In this document: piece after piece, positions 1-6,772 of the stretch
Numbering within the stretch: the first letter of the stretch is position 1
Layout: the number at the start of each line of letters is the position of its first letter
NCBI GenBank assembly: GCA_964353405.1
Contig: CAYGWJ010000180.1
Location: forward strand, 1 to 27,028
Origin: JBGLNJ01 sp964353405
GTDB taxonomy: Bacteria; Chloroflexota; Anaerolineae; Fen-1058
DNA length: 27,028 bases
Reading direction: 5' to 3'
Position numbers and translations under genes: made by a program
Notes under the pieces: model-generated
What the model was told of the DNA's origin: nothing
Database searches by the model: none
What the model saw: the letters and a program-made list of their open reading frames with translations, nothing else

Positions 1-371
1 TCGGCCCCGAGAAAGGCGAGCGCCTTGCCTTTCGATTGAATCTGGCACCAATAACCATCGGGTGCATGGATCAACTTGAGCGCAGATGACGCGCCATTCG
101 CCAGGCGCTGCTCCAACTGTTGGCGCAATTGTTCCTCGGTCGGCATCCACACCACTTCGGATAGGACTTGATAGTCCATGGCCCACTCTGAGGTCCCGTT
201 GAAGGTCACGATGGACTGGCCCTTGAGCAGCTCGATGTCCACGCTCACATCGCTGATGACGAACACGCGGTCATCCAGGCCCCGGTCGGGAATGGCAAAA
301 AAGTCGTGCAGACCTGGCGTCCAGGCCAGTCCGGCTGCTTTTAATCGTCGCGCTGTAGATAAGGAGAGCAT
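1..371 (-). CDS. Conserved hypothetical protein, partial (C-terminus beyond window)
   Basis: An open leftward frame starts at the ATG complementary to 369-371 and runs off the window edge without a stop, giving 123 residues. The N-terminus reads MLSLSTARRLKAAGLAW, followed by an acidic, hydrophobic stretch (HDFFAIPDRGLDDRVFVISD). I recognise this opening from short Chloroflexota proteins that automatic annotation sometimes names 'pilus assembly protein CpaE'. It has no Walker motif or receiver domain, so that name should not be taken as function. No signal peptide or membrane segment is visible. The AAGGAG-like bases usual before a start are weak. The gene lies downstream of the secreted DUF11 protein on the same strand, separated by about 190 bases that include a hairpin at 489-522, so it is probably a separate unit. 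Confidence 0.7.
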   Translation of the reverse strand, partial: MLSLSTARRLKAAGLAWTPGLHDFFAIPDRGLDDRVFVISDVSVDIELLKGQSIVTFNGTSEWAMDYQVLSEVVWMPTEEQLRQQLEQRLANGASSALKLIHAPDGYWCQIQSKGKALAFLGA

Positions 372-488
372 AAGATTCAGCCTTTAGAGTGTGATTGGGC
401 CGATGGCCTGCGAGAGAGACGGCCGCATGGCCTCATTGTACCGCAAGCTTGTGATTTGCAATAGTGGCAAACGGGTGACGAACAAATT

Positions 489-522
489 CCCGCCGGATGC
501 TGGGTGTGGAGCATCTGGCGGG
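489..522 (-). terminator. Hairpin downstream of the DUF11/PPC gene
   Basis: Arms CCCGCCGGATGCT (489-501) and AGCATCTGGCGGG (510-522) pair over 13 positions with one mismatch and an 8-base loop. On the minus strand it is followed by AATTTGTT, a weak U-tract. It sits 36 bases after the stop of the leftward gene at 558, so an intrinsic terminator is the likely role. Confidence 0.55.
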
Positions 523-557
523 AGTGACCAGAGCATGACATCTGGAGCAGATTGAAG

Positions 558-2273
558 CTATTTCATGACGAGCGGCAGGTAGATCGTGTTGCCTGGGGAT
601 GGCGCGGTAATGTCCTCCAGGGGGTCAACACCCGCTAGCGTCAGCACGGGATCAGCCATCAGCACAATGGGGTTGTCCGTGTCTACCTGGACCGTCTCAC
701 GGTTCAATGTCAAAGCCATGGCCCACGCCTGCGGCCCGCCGTCCGGCGTGATGCTCAAGTCGTAGGTTGCGGCGGTGTAGCCGTAAGCCAGAAAGAGGTA
801 GGTGCCGGTGTGCGGCGTGGTGAAGGTGATGACTTCGGTGGCGGTGAGCGGGTGAGTGCTTTTCTGGTCAGGCCAACCAGAATTGCCCGGATACCATACG
901 TACAGATCGGCATCGCCGTTCGTGGGTGTCAACACGGCGCTCACGTTGACGCCGGCGGCATAGTGAACCAGGTATGGGACCAGGCCAAACTTTCCGACGG
1001 CTGTTCCAGGCAACAGCAGGCTGGCAAAATCAAGCGCGTGCCGGTCGGTCCGCGAGATATTAAAGGCCGCGTCGGCTACCCACACGCCGACAAAATGCGC
1101 GCCGCTCTCGGACGTAAGCGTCCACGTGTACTCGGCTTGATAGGGCACCCATGGGCCAAAACGCACGGCCTGCCAGTGCGGCCATGGGCGGGCGTCCAGA
1201 CTCCATTCGCGCACGACCATCCATTTTACGGCCACGTTGTCGGTGGCTGAAATGTGTAGTGTGACGTTTGGGCTGGTCAACACGTCCTGATCATCAATCG
1301 CCACGCCGTGCACGACAGGTGCAATCGAGTCCGTGATAGGCGCCTCGGGCAACAGCAAGACGCGCGCCTGTCTTGGGAACGAGTCGCCGCCGACCGTGAT
1401 GGTCGCCACATTGGTAACAAGGGTCGGTGACATCACGCTCAGCGGTGTGGTGACAGCGTAAGACAGCGACAGGCTGTCTCCACCTGGCACGGTGACCGCG
1501 CTCCAGGTCAGGGTTGCCGTCGTGGCATCGTATTGTCCGCCCAGCGTGACAGAACCCGAAATGTAACTCATGGGGGTCGGCACGGGATCGGTCACTTGCG
1601 CGACGACGTCCGTTTTACCGCTGTTGTGGAGACGGATCGTGTAGGTCAAGACATCGCCAGGACCGACGAGATGCGCGGATGCGGCCTTGTGCGACCCCAT
1701 CAGATGAGCGCGGGGGCGCTCGCTGGGCACGAGCATAACCCACGCCTGCCGATCGAACGAGGTGTTGTCTACTTTAATGGTAGCTGTGTTGATCACGCGG
1801 GTAGGTTTCACCACTTCAGACGCTGGGGTAACCCGGAAAGAGAGTGGCACGGCACTGTGAACCGGTACCGTGATGCCACGCCACGCTACCGTCTTGAGGT
1901 CCGGACTGTAGACGCCACTGCTCGTGACTGAATCCGGTACATATGTCAGCTCGGGCGGTATCGGATCCGTCACCCCGGCGACGACGTCCACCGGGCCTAT
2001 GTTGCGAAGGAAGATGGTGCACGTCGCCATCTCGCCCGAGGCCAGCGTTGGCCTGGACATGGCTTTGTACGAAGGCAGCAAAAGCGCCGAGGTGGGGGGT
2101 TCCGCTACGAGTGTATCACCTTCGCCGCTGGGAATGGCGGGCAAGTTCTCGGTTGCCAGTCCAGCCGAGACCGTCCACGCTGTGAATATGACCAACGCCA
2201 CTATGAACGCACAGACCAAAGCTAACCTTTGCCCGTGCGTTAGCGAGAATGGGTTCGATCCTTTAGAGGTCAT
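558..2273 (-). CDS. Secreted DUF11-repeat / PPC-domain surface protein with YLPLV tail
   Basis: A 571-residue predicted exported protein. Residues about 15-38 form a hydrophobic signal or anchor segment after a basic N-terminus. Two DUF11-type repeats follow (roughly 65-180 and 195-310), each with the 'L.Y..R..N.G..DV.A.VTDP.P....Y..GSVT..G' pattern. An Ig-like region (about 318-415) and a pre-peptidase C-terminal (PPC) type beta domain (about 425-510, with GDADLYVWYP and HTGTYLFLAYGY) come next. The protein ends in NTIYLPLVMK. The domains suggest a cell-surface or secreted adhesive/structural role; no catalytic motif is visible. The start is clear: AAGGAGG lies 6 bases before the ATG at 2273. 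It appears monocistronic, with a leader of up to about 260 bases and a hairpin after the stop. Confidence 0.85.
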   Translation of the reverse strand: MTSKGSNPFSLTHGQRLALVCAFIVALVIFTAWTVSAGLATENLPAIPSGEGDTLVAEPPTSALLLPSYKAMSRPTLASGEMATCTIFLRNIGPVDVVAGVTDPIPPELTYVPDSVTSSGVYSPDLKTVAWRGITVPVHSAVPLSFRVTPASEVVKPTRVINTATIKVDNTSFDRQAWVMLVPSERPRAHLMGSHKAASAHLVGPGDVLTYTIRLHNSGKTDVVAQVTDPVPTPMSYISGSVTLGGQYDATTATLTWSAVTVPGGDSLSLSYAVTTPLSVMSPTLVTNVATITVGGDSFPRQARVLLLPEAPITDSIAPVVHGVAIDDQDVLTSPNVTLHISATDNVAVKWMVVREWSLDARPWPHWQAVRFGPWVPYQAEYTWTLTSESGAHFVGVWVADAAFNISRTDRHALDFASLLLPGTAVGKFGLVPYLVHYAAGVNVSAVLTPTNGDADLYVWYPGNSGWPDQKSTHPLTATEVITFTTPHTGTYLFLAYGYTAATYDLSITPDGGPQAWAMALTLNRETVQVDTDNPIVLMADPVLTLAGVDPLEDITAPSPGNTIYLPLVMK

Positions 2274-2540
2274 GAGATTCCTCCTTCAACGTCTTTCGCC
2301 TGTCTCTGGGAAAGCCGCGTGGCACTTTTGGCATTCGACAGCATTTCGTTCGACCTGCACAGGTAGCTACTCGATTTGCATCGTCACCTCCGTGTTCTTG
2401 TGTGACACAGAAAAGACAAGCAACACCACCCAAAGATGCGGCCTGATCTAGTGTCTGTAGCCAAGACCAGTTCGCAGGTATTTTAAGGCAAATGGCAGTC
2501 AACCTTGAGGAGGTATATCTAGTATAGCACGAAGACAGAT
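2274..2540. other. Intergenic leader region between divergent genes
   Basis: No full-size gene is visible. On the minus strand it would be the leader of the DUF11/PPC gene. It holds a CGAT-GCAA-ATCG mini-hairpin (GNRA-type loop), an ACCTGTGCAGGT palindrome, and a tiny frame MQIE-stop preceded by GGAGG. On the plus strand AGGAGG occurs at 2508-2513, too far from the next usable start (2541). I could not match a known riboswitch. Confidence 0.3.
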
Positions 2541-3071
2541 TTGTGTTTTGGGGCTGGCAGATCGGACGATTCGTTGGCTGGGCTGTTTGTCTTTGCGATG
2601 CGCGTCACCGACATGTCGCTGGACACGCTGCGAATGTTGTTCGTGATGCGCGGGCGAAAGCTGCTCGCCGGGGCGCTCGGCGCCGTCCAGGCGGCCGTTT
2701 TCATCCTGGCGGTCGGCGCTGCACTGCGGGGGCCGCTGAACGTTTGGACCGTGACCGGATACGCGACCGGCTTTGGCGTCGGCGTCATGGTGGGGATGGT
2801 GGCCGAAGAGCGACTGGCCATGGGGTACATGATGTTCCGCGTCTATTCTCCCGCCCATGGCCCGGAAATCGCGCGCAGGTTGAGGGAGGCCGGCTATGCA
2901 GCAACCGATTTTGTCGCGCATGGCCGCGATGGGAGGATCACGGTCGTCAACTCGGTCGTGTCTCGCAAGGATACACAGGTCGTGCAGGCCATTATTGAGG
3001 GTGTAGACCTGCAGGCGTTTATCACTGTGGACGAGGAGCGGTCATTGCGGCACGGATACTTGCGCCAATGA
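2541..3071 (+). CDS. DUF2179/UPF0316-type membrane protein (start uncertain)
   Basis: The protein has an N-terminal membrane half and a soluble C-terminal half. After the motif RVTDMSLDTLRMLFVMRGRK, two hydrophobic segments follow (LLAGALGAVQAAVFILAVG and VWTVTGYATGFGVGVMVGM). The C-terminal part contains MFRVYSPAHGPEIARRLREAG and ends VDLQAFITVDEERSLRHGYL. This is the layout of the UPF0316/DUF5698-DUF2179 family, small integral membrane proteins of unknown function. The frame opens only after a TAG at 2520, and the possible starts are TTG 2541, TTG 2574 and ATG 2598, none with a convincing ribosome binding site. Relatives usually carry a fuller first membrane helix before the RVTD motif, so the N-terminus may be truncated. 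Upstream it faces the DUF11 gene divergently; downstream lies a GC-rich hairpin. Confidence 0.8.
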   Translation: MCFGAGRSDDSLAGLFVFAMRVTDMSLDTLRMLFVMRGRKLLAGALGAVQAAVFILAVGAALRGPLNVWTVTGYATGFGVGVMVGMVAEERLAMGYMMFRVYSPAHGPEIARRLREAGYAATDFVAHGRDGRITVVNSVVSRKDTQVVQAIIEGVDLQAFITVDEERSLRHGYLRQ

Positions 3072-3091
3072 GCGCGGCTCGGGTAACAAGT

Positions 3092-3129
3092 GGCCCGCCG
3101 CAAGGTCTTTTCAACCCAGGCGGCGGGCC
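3092..3129 (+). terminator. GC-rich hairpin after the UPF0316-type gene
   Basis: Perfect 10-bp arms GGCCCGCCGC (3092-3101) and GCGGCGGGCC (3120-3129) lie about 20 bases after the stop at 3071. There is no clear U-tract on either side, so termination is plausible but not certain. The remaining bases to 3241 show no gene. Confidence 0.4.
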
Positions 3130-3241
3130 TGTTCTGCCTGAGACCATTGTGCGCAAAGAGGGCGCAGGGCGCAAGACGGACTCTCGCAGGCACTGCTACC
3201 GATCAAGATGAGACGGATGTCAGCGGACAGGGTTTGAACAT

Positions 3242-3643
3242 TTACCAGATGGTCTGGATACCAGCCGTTTGGATTTTGCTGTCTCGACTGACGAGTGGCA
3301 CATTGAGATAGAGAGCCGTCGCCGCAATGATCCGGTCGGGCAATTCGGGCACTGACTGGCGATTTATGCGGAATAGAGCTTCTGCAATGTGGCGGTCAAA
3401 GGGAACGATCAACAACCGGCTGTCGGGTGCATCCAATGTCTGGATCAAGCGCGTGAACGTTTCCGTAGGAATGCGCTTTTTCTCGGTCAGGTAAACAATT
3501 TCTGCGAGCGTGAGAGACGAGACGCCAATCTGATTGGTTTCTGCTATCGCCGCGTCTATGAAGGACCTGGCGGCCGGAGACAGACGCCGGTCACCGAACA
3601 TATACCACACGAGCGCGTGAGTGTCGGCGATGCAGCTCAACAT
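3242..3643 (-). CDS. PIN-domain toxin, VapC-like
   Basis: A 133-residue PIN-domain protein, the usual size for a VapC ribonuclease toxin. The acidic metal-binding residues are all in place: D7 (CIADTHALVWYMF), E48 (LTLAEIVYL), D103 (LPDRIIAATA) and D121 (LVSRDSKIQ). Family knowledge predicts Mg-dependent RNA cleavage held in check by the cognate antitoxin. The ATG at 3641-3643 overlaps the stop of the upstream antitoxin gene by one base (TGATG), so the two are translationally coupled. The substrate RNA cannot be read from the sequence. Confidence 0.88.
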   Translation of the reverse strand: MLSCIADTHALVWYMFGDRRLSPAARSFIDAAIAETNQIGVSSLTLAEIVYLTEKKRIPTETFTRLIQTLDAPDSRLLIVPFDRHIAEALFRINRQSVPELPDRIIAATALYLNVPLVSRDSKIQTAGIQTIW

Positions 3644-3897
3644 CAGGCGATGTCCTCGCGCGGAAAGTTAGCCCATGCCTCGCGGCGAGCCTCGTCAATC
3701 TCTTCTGCGGAGGGGGCACTCCCCAAATCGGCGCACAGACCATACAACGAACGCGCCCCTGGTTGAGGCTGAGTGGACGCAATGAGGTCGCGCTCCAGGT
3801 ATGGCGCAAGCCGCTCAATCAGGCGCACTTTATCCACGGGCGAAAGCCGCAGCGCTAACGATGTCGCTTGATCCAAAAGCACTGTGTCGTTATTCAT
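3643..3897 (-). CDS. Antitoxin partner of the PIN toxin, VapB-like role
   Basis: An 84-residue acidic protein starting MNNDTVLLDQATSLALRLSP and ending EARREAWANFPREDIA. I chose the ATG at 3897 because AGAGAAGAG precedes it and a frame extension to 3930 adds only an unlikely tail. The N-terminal 'L...A..LS...K..L.E.L' helix resembles small antitoxins common in cyanobacteria and Chloroflexota, where the pattern ends in RSLYGL...IDEARREMW. Its position directly before and overlapping a PIN toxin gives the assignment; the sequence alone does not show a classic AbrB or Phd fold. The DNA-binding operator was not identified. Confidence 0.78.
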   Translation of the reverse strand: MNNDTVLLDQATSLALRLSPVDKVRLIERLAPYLERDLIASTQPQPGARSLYGLCADLGSAPSAEEIDEARREAWANFPREDIA

Positions 3898-5207
3898 CTG
3901 ATCTCTTCTCTGTCTGAATACCTGATGCAAACATGTTGCTATCTATATGTCACAAGCATAACACAAGTTCATCGGCAAAGCAATCTGTTTTCTGCCTTCA
4001 TCCCTCATCCTTCATCCTTCAAGCGAGCCGGGGAGCGACCACCACCCGAAAACCCTGATGGTGGGAACGATAATCAGGGCTGCCCCTGAGGCGGCACGCC
4101 GCGCGCACGCCCCCATGATCGACGAGGAACGACCCGCCGCGCACCACGCGGAGGACAGTGTCGCCAGCTTTCATATCCTCCCGGCCATCATTTGGATCAT
4201 ATGGATAAAGTCCGGCTTGCTCATATCCTTACCCCACAGACTACGCGTCCACTCCCCCACATTGCCGACCATGCCCGCCGCGCCATAGGGGCTGTCGCCC
4301 TGCGGCGAGTAAGCATCAACCGGCGTGGTGTCGCCCTTGCCGCCTTCGCTCCAGTTGCACCTGGTTTTGTCAAACTCGTTGCCCCAGGGCCATTCGTTGC
4401 CCGTTGCGCCGCGTGCGGCTTTTTCCCATTCGGCCTCGGTTGGCAGGCGGATCTCCCCATCTCCAATCTCTGCTTTCAGTTTCCCATTCAGCCACTTGCA
4501 GTATTCGGCCGCATCATACCACGAAACCTGGACGACGGGATGCCCACCCTTGTCCTTGAGGTCGCTTTCCGGGCCAAGCGGATGCCGCCAGTCAAAACCT
4601 TTTGCTAATTCGAATTCCTTAGGCGACCAGCCGCCTGCCTTTTCGGCGATCGTCGGGTACTGGGTCGCTTGGAAAAATTCAGCAAACTGGTCATTCGTCA
4701 CCGGAAAGCGAGCCAGCCAATAGTCGTAGGGAAGCTCGAAGGTGTGCTCTGGCTTTTCATTGTCGCTAGCCAGCTTGTTGTCGCGCTTGCTACCCATGAG
4801 GAACTTGCCTTTGGGCACGAACACAAACTCGATGCCGCCAAATGCTTTCCGTGTGCCGGCTGTTGGCGCAACGACTGTCGGAGGTTTCTGGGCCACGAAG
4901 CGCGGGATGTCTTGCGTTCTGCTCTGGCCACTGTCTTTGGCGGTGCGTGAAGCGAGAGGCGCTGGAGACGGGGCTGGCCCGGCGCCCGCGCCGGCCACTC
5001 CCCACTCGACGCGCGGGCGCAACTTTTGGCACACGGCGGCCAGTTCGGAGGTGCGCTCTTGGCGCTGACAGTGCGCCACGAGTTCTCTCGCCATACCGTC
5101 TTTGGTCTCTGGCAAATTCTCGTGCTCAATGCCTAGGTCAAAGCAAAGCGTCCGTAGTTCGTCTTTGTTGAAATGCTCGGCGATCTTTCGGCGCAGTTCA
5201 GCCAGGT

Positions 5208-5297
5208 CTGTCATTGCGAGGAGCGTTCTTTGCGACGAAGCAATCTCCCCTGTGTGGACAAGAGATTGCTTCGCCTCTGCGAGGCTCGCAATGACAG
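5208..5297. repeat. 90-bp palindromic repeat, copy 1, in frame inside a coding region
   Basis: Outer arms CTGTCATTGCGAG (5208-5220) and CTCGCAATGACAG (5285-5297) are perfect; inner arms GAAGCAATCTC and GAGATTGCTTC pair again. Its length of exactly 30 codons keeps the TIR-EAD7 linker in frame. Copy 2 is at 19156-19245, also 90 bp, differing mainly in the apical loop. Confidence 0.92.
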
Positions 5298-5524
5298 TCT
5301 GTGGCGGCAGTTGGATTCCCAATGTTTCGGCGCGGGCGCGCAACGCGCGCATCAATCGCTCATAGCCTTTCGGCTCGTGCAAATTGACCCATTGCCACCG
5401 CGTCAATCGCTCTGGAACCTCGCACGCTTCCAGTTTGGCGGGGATGAGAAAGATAGTGCCTTCGGGCTGCTCGTCGGCCACGTCCAAGGCAAATTTGATC
5501 TCTTTGTGGACATAGCCAGCCTTA

Positions 5525-5591
5525 GAGCCTATCCGAAAACCCCGTTTTCGCCTTGAAAACAGGGCCTTTCGGGAGGTTTTCGGATAGGCTC
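5525..5591. mobile_element. 67-bp MITE-like palindrome splitting the TIR domain
   Basis: Perfect 17-bp terminal inverted repeats GAGCCTATCCGAAAACC (5525-5541) and its complement (5575-5591) surround a 33-base core that itself contains GTTTTC-GCCTT-GAAAAC. TTA is duplicated on both sides (5522-5524, 5592-5594); read as TTAG it would fit a YTAR target. Removing the element and one TTA restores ..NSITK-AGYVHKE.. of the TIR domain. No transposase fits inside, so it would be non-autonomous. The end sequence and short A/T-rich target duplication resemble IS5-superfamily MITEs (from memory, not searched). Confidence 0.88.
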
Positions 5592-5767
5592 TTAGTGATA
5601 GAATTGCGCGACAAACAAACAATTACTGCATCCGACGTGCGTATAGCCTTGGAAATTTCTTGCTGCCAGTCTTGGCCTGGCAACAGCTTTTCTTCATCCA
5701 GCCAGGCGTCAATCCCATCGTCGCACAGGTGTTGGTACAATTCGCGGACGGCAGGCTTGTCCACTGA

Positions 5768-5815
5768 GGAATGACACAAGAACACTTGGCTGGAATGACG
5801 CAAGAACACTTGGCT
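5768..5815. repeat. 24-bp tandem duplication at the TIR start
   Basis: Two adjacent 24-base units (5768-5791 and 5792-5815) differ at one base. They add eight residues in frame, so the protein reads SQVFLRHSSQVFLCHSS, doubling the first beta strand of the TIR domain. Confidence 0.9.
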
Positions 5816-6222
5816 TTTGGGCATGATGAACGGTTGACCGTTCACGCCTTTAAGCAGACGTACGCCGCGCGAGATTTCCCTATCCCGCTCAATATAGCCC
5901 TCTTTCTCGAGCAGATGCAAGTGGTAGGCTACGACCGAGGTGGACGAGATGTCACAGCCGTCCTGGATTTGGCGGACGCCGGGCGGATAAGGGTGCTGGC
6001 TGACAAAATCGGCGATGAACTCTATGATTTTGCGCTGCTTGTCTGAAAGGGCCATTGTTGCCTCCCCCTGTTTCTCAGGCCCTTTGAATGTATCGTGTTG
6101 TTCGTCGTTTGGCATGGAGTACCTCGCAATCAGCCGCCTGGGGGCATTTGCGTTTTGCTGATCTCTACGAAAGCGACCTCAATTCTATCACTGGGGGCAA
6201 GATTTGGGAATTAGGCAGAAAG

Positions 6223-6252
6223 CCCTTACGAAGGTTCCAAACTTCGCAAGGG
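6223..6252. repeat. Imperfect palindrome in the divergent intergenic region
   Basis: CCCTTACGAAGGTT (6223-6236) pairs with AAACTTCGCAAGGG (6239-6252), 12 of 14 positions. It shares the CCTTCGCAAGG core with the palindrome at 25659-25673. The rest of 6056-6346 holds the promoters of the two divergent genes, but no clear consensus boxes were found. Confidence 0.6.
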
Positions 6253-6346
6253 TGTGTAATCCGTGGGAAATCCGTATGACATTAGGCACTGGGATTTCTT
6301 GCCCGAATCCCATAAACTCGACGCAGATTCGGTGGAGGAAAGTCGA

Positions 6347-6772
6347 ATGGCAAAACGACTTGCTGTGATGGATGCAGACCGCTGTGTGGGATGTCAATCG
6401 TGCATGTTCGCCTGCGCACGCCGGATGGGCGAAGGCGGCCTGGCTGCGTCGTGCCTCGGCGTGCGCTCGGCCGGCGGCGTCCGTAAGGGGTACGTGATCG
6501 TCGTGTGCCGGGCCTGTTCCGACCCGCCTTGCGCGCGCGTCTGCCCGACCGACGCGCTGCCGGCGCGGACGGGCGGCGGCGTGCGCCTAAAGGCCGATCT
6601 GTGCATTGGCTGTGGCAACTGCGCCGAGGCGTGTCCCTTTGGCGCGGTCCTTTGGAACGACCACGAGAACAAACCTCAAATTTGTGTCTATTGCGGCTAT
6701 TGCGCGCCTTATTGCCCTTATGATGTCCTGGCCGTGGAAGAGATCGAGGGGGTGGCGAATGTTGCCGGGTGA
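6347..6772 (+). CDS. Four-cluster [4Fe-4S] ferredoxin, electron-transfer partner of AOR
   Basis: A 141-residue polyferredoxin with four cysteine sets: C13/16/19/23, C54/57/62/66, C86/89/92/96 and C113/116/119/123. Three of the sets end in CP. This is the pattern of the small Fe-S subunit encoded next to tungsten aldehyde oxidoreductases, comparable to AorA-type subunits that wire AOR to other redox partners. The ATG at 6347 follows GGAGGAAAGTCGA. The gene overlaps the AOR start by 14 bases, so co-translation is expected. An extra cysteine, C36, lies in the loop between the first two sets. It is soluble, with no signal or membrane segment, so it should act in the cytoplasm. Confidence 0.92.
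   Translation: MAKRLAVMDADRCVGCQSCMFACARRMGEGGLAASCLGVRSAGGVRKGYVIVVCRACSDPPCARVCPTDALPARTGGGVRLKADLCIGCGNCAEACPFGAVLWNDHENKPQICVYCGYCAPYCPYDVLAVEEIEGVANVAG

Larger units (their letters stand above)
4019..6055 (-). pseudogene. Disrupted LexA-HTH / TIR / EAD7 / FGE-sulfatase fusion protein gene
   Basis: Read with repairs, this is one leftward gene. It starts at ATG 6055, with GGGGGAGG 5-6 bases upstream. Residues 1-70 form a LexA-type winged helix (ALSDKQRKIIEFIADF ... EISRGVRLL). A TIR domain follows (VFLCHSSVDK, DAWLDEEKLLPGQDW, DAVIVCLSRNSI). Its second half (AGYVHKEIKFALD ... LTRWQWVNLHEPKGYERL) lies beyond an inserted 67-bp palindrome at 5525-5591. Then come a linker containing an in-frame palindrome, an EAD7-type effector-associated domain (DLAELRRKIAEHF ... 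CQKLRPRVEW), a Pro/Ala linker, and an FGE-sulfatase domain (VPKGKFLMGS, LPTEAEWEKAARGATG, GNVGEWTRSLWG). The frame is lost a second time near 4207-4209, where one extra T on the coding strand restores YPYDPNDGRED through GFRVVVAPRLA, stop at 4019. As found, two partial reading frames remain: 6055 to 5522, and one open from about 5622 to 4171. Related domains act in NAD-depleting or signalling conflict systems. Confidence 0.85.

Noticed and set aside
558..2273. Secreted peptidase, because of the PPC domain
   Set aside because: PPC domains occur on many non-peptidase exoproteins, and no catalytic triad or metal-binding motif is visible.
2274..2500. Cyclic-di-GMP riboswitch in the DUF11/PPC leader
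   Set aside because: Some bases (GCAAA, GNRA-like loop) recall the motif, but the paired core and receptor helix could not be laid out.
5208..5297. CRISPR-like or tRNA-like structure because of strong pairing
   Set aside because: There is one unit per site, no spacer array, and no acceptor, anticodon or T-loop pattern; it is a dispersed palindrome.
4019..6055. Functional formylglycine-generating enzyme
   Set aside because: The cysteines needed by true FGE are absent from the C-terminal block, and the gene is broken twice; the domain is more likely a binding module.
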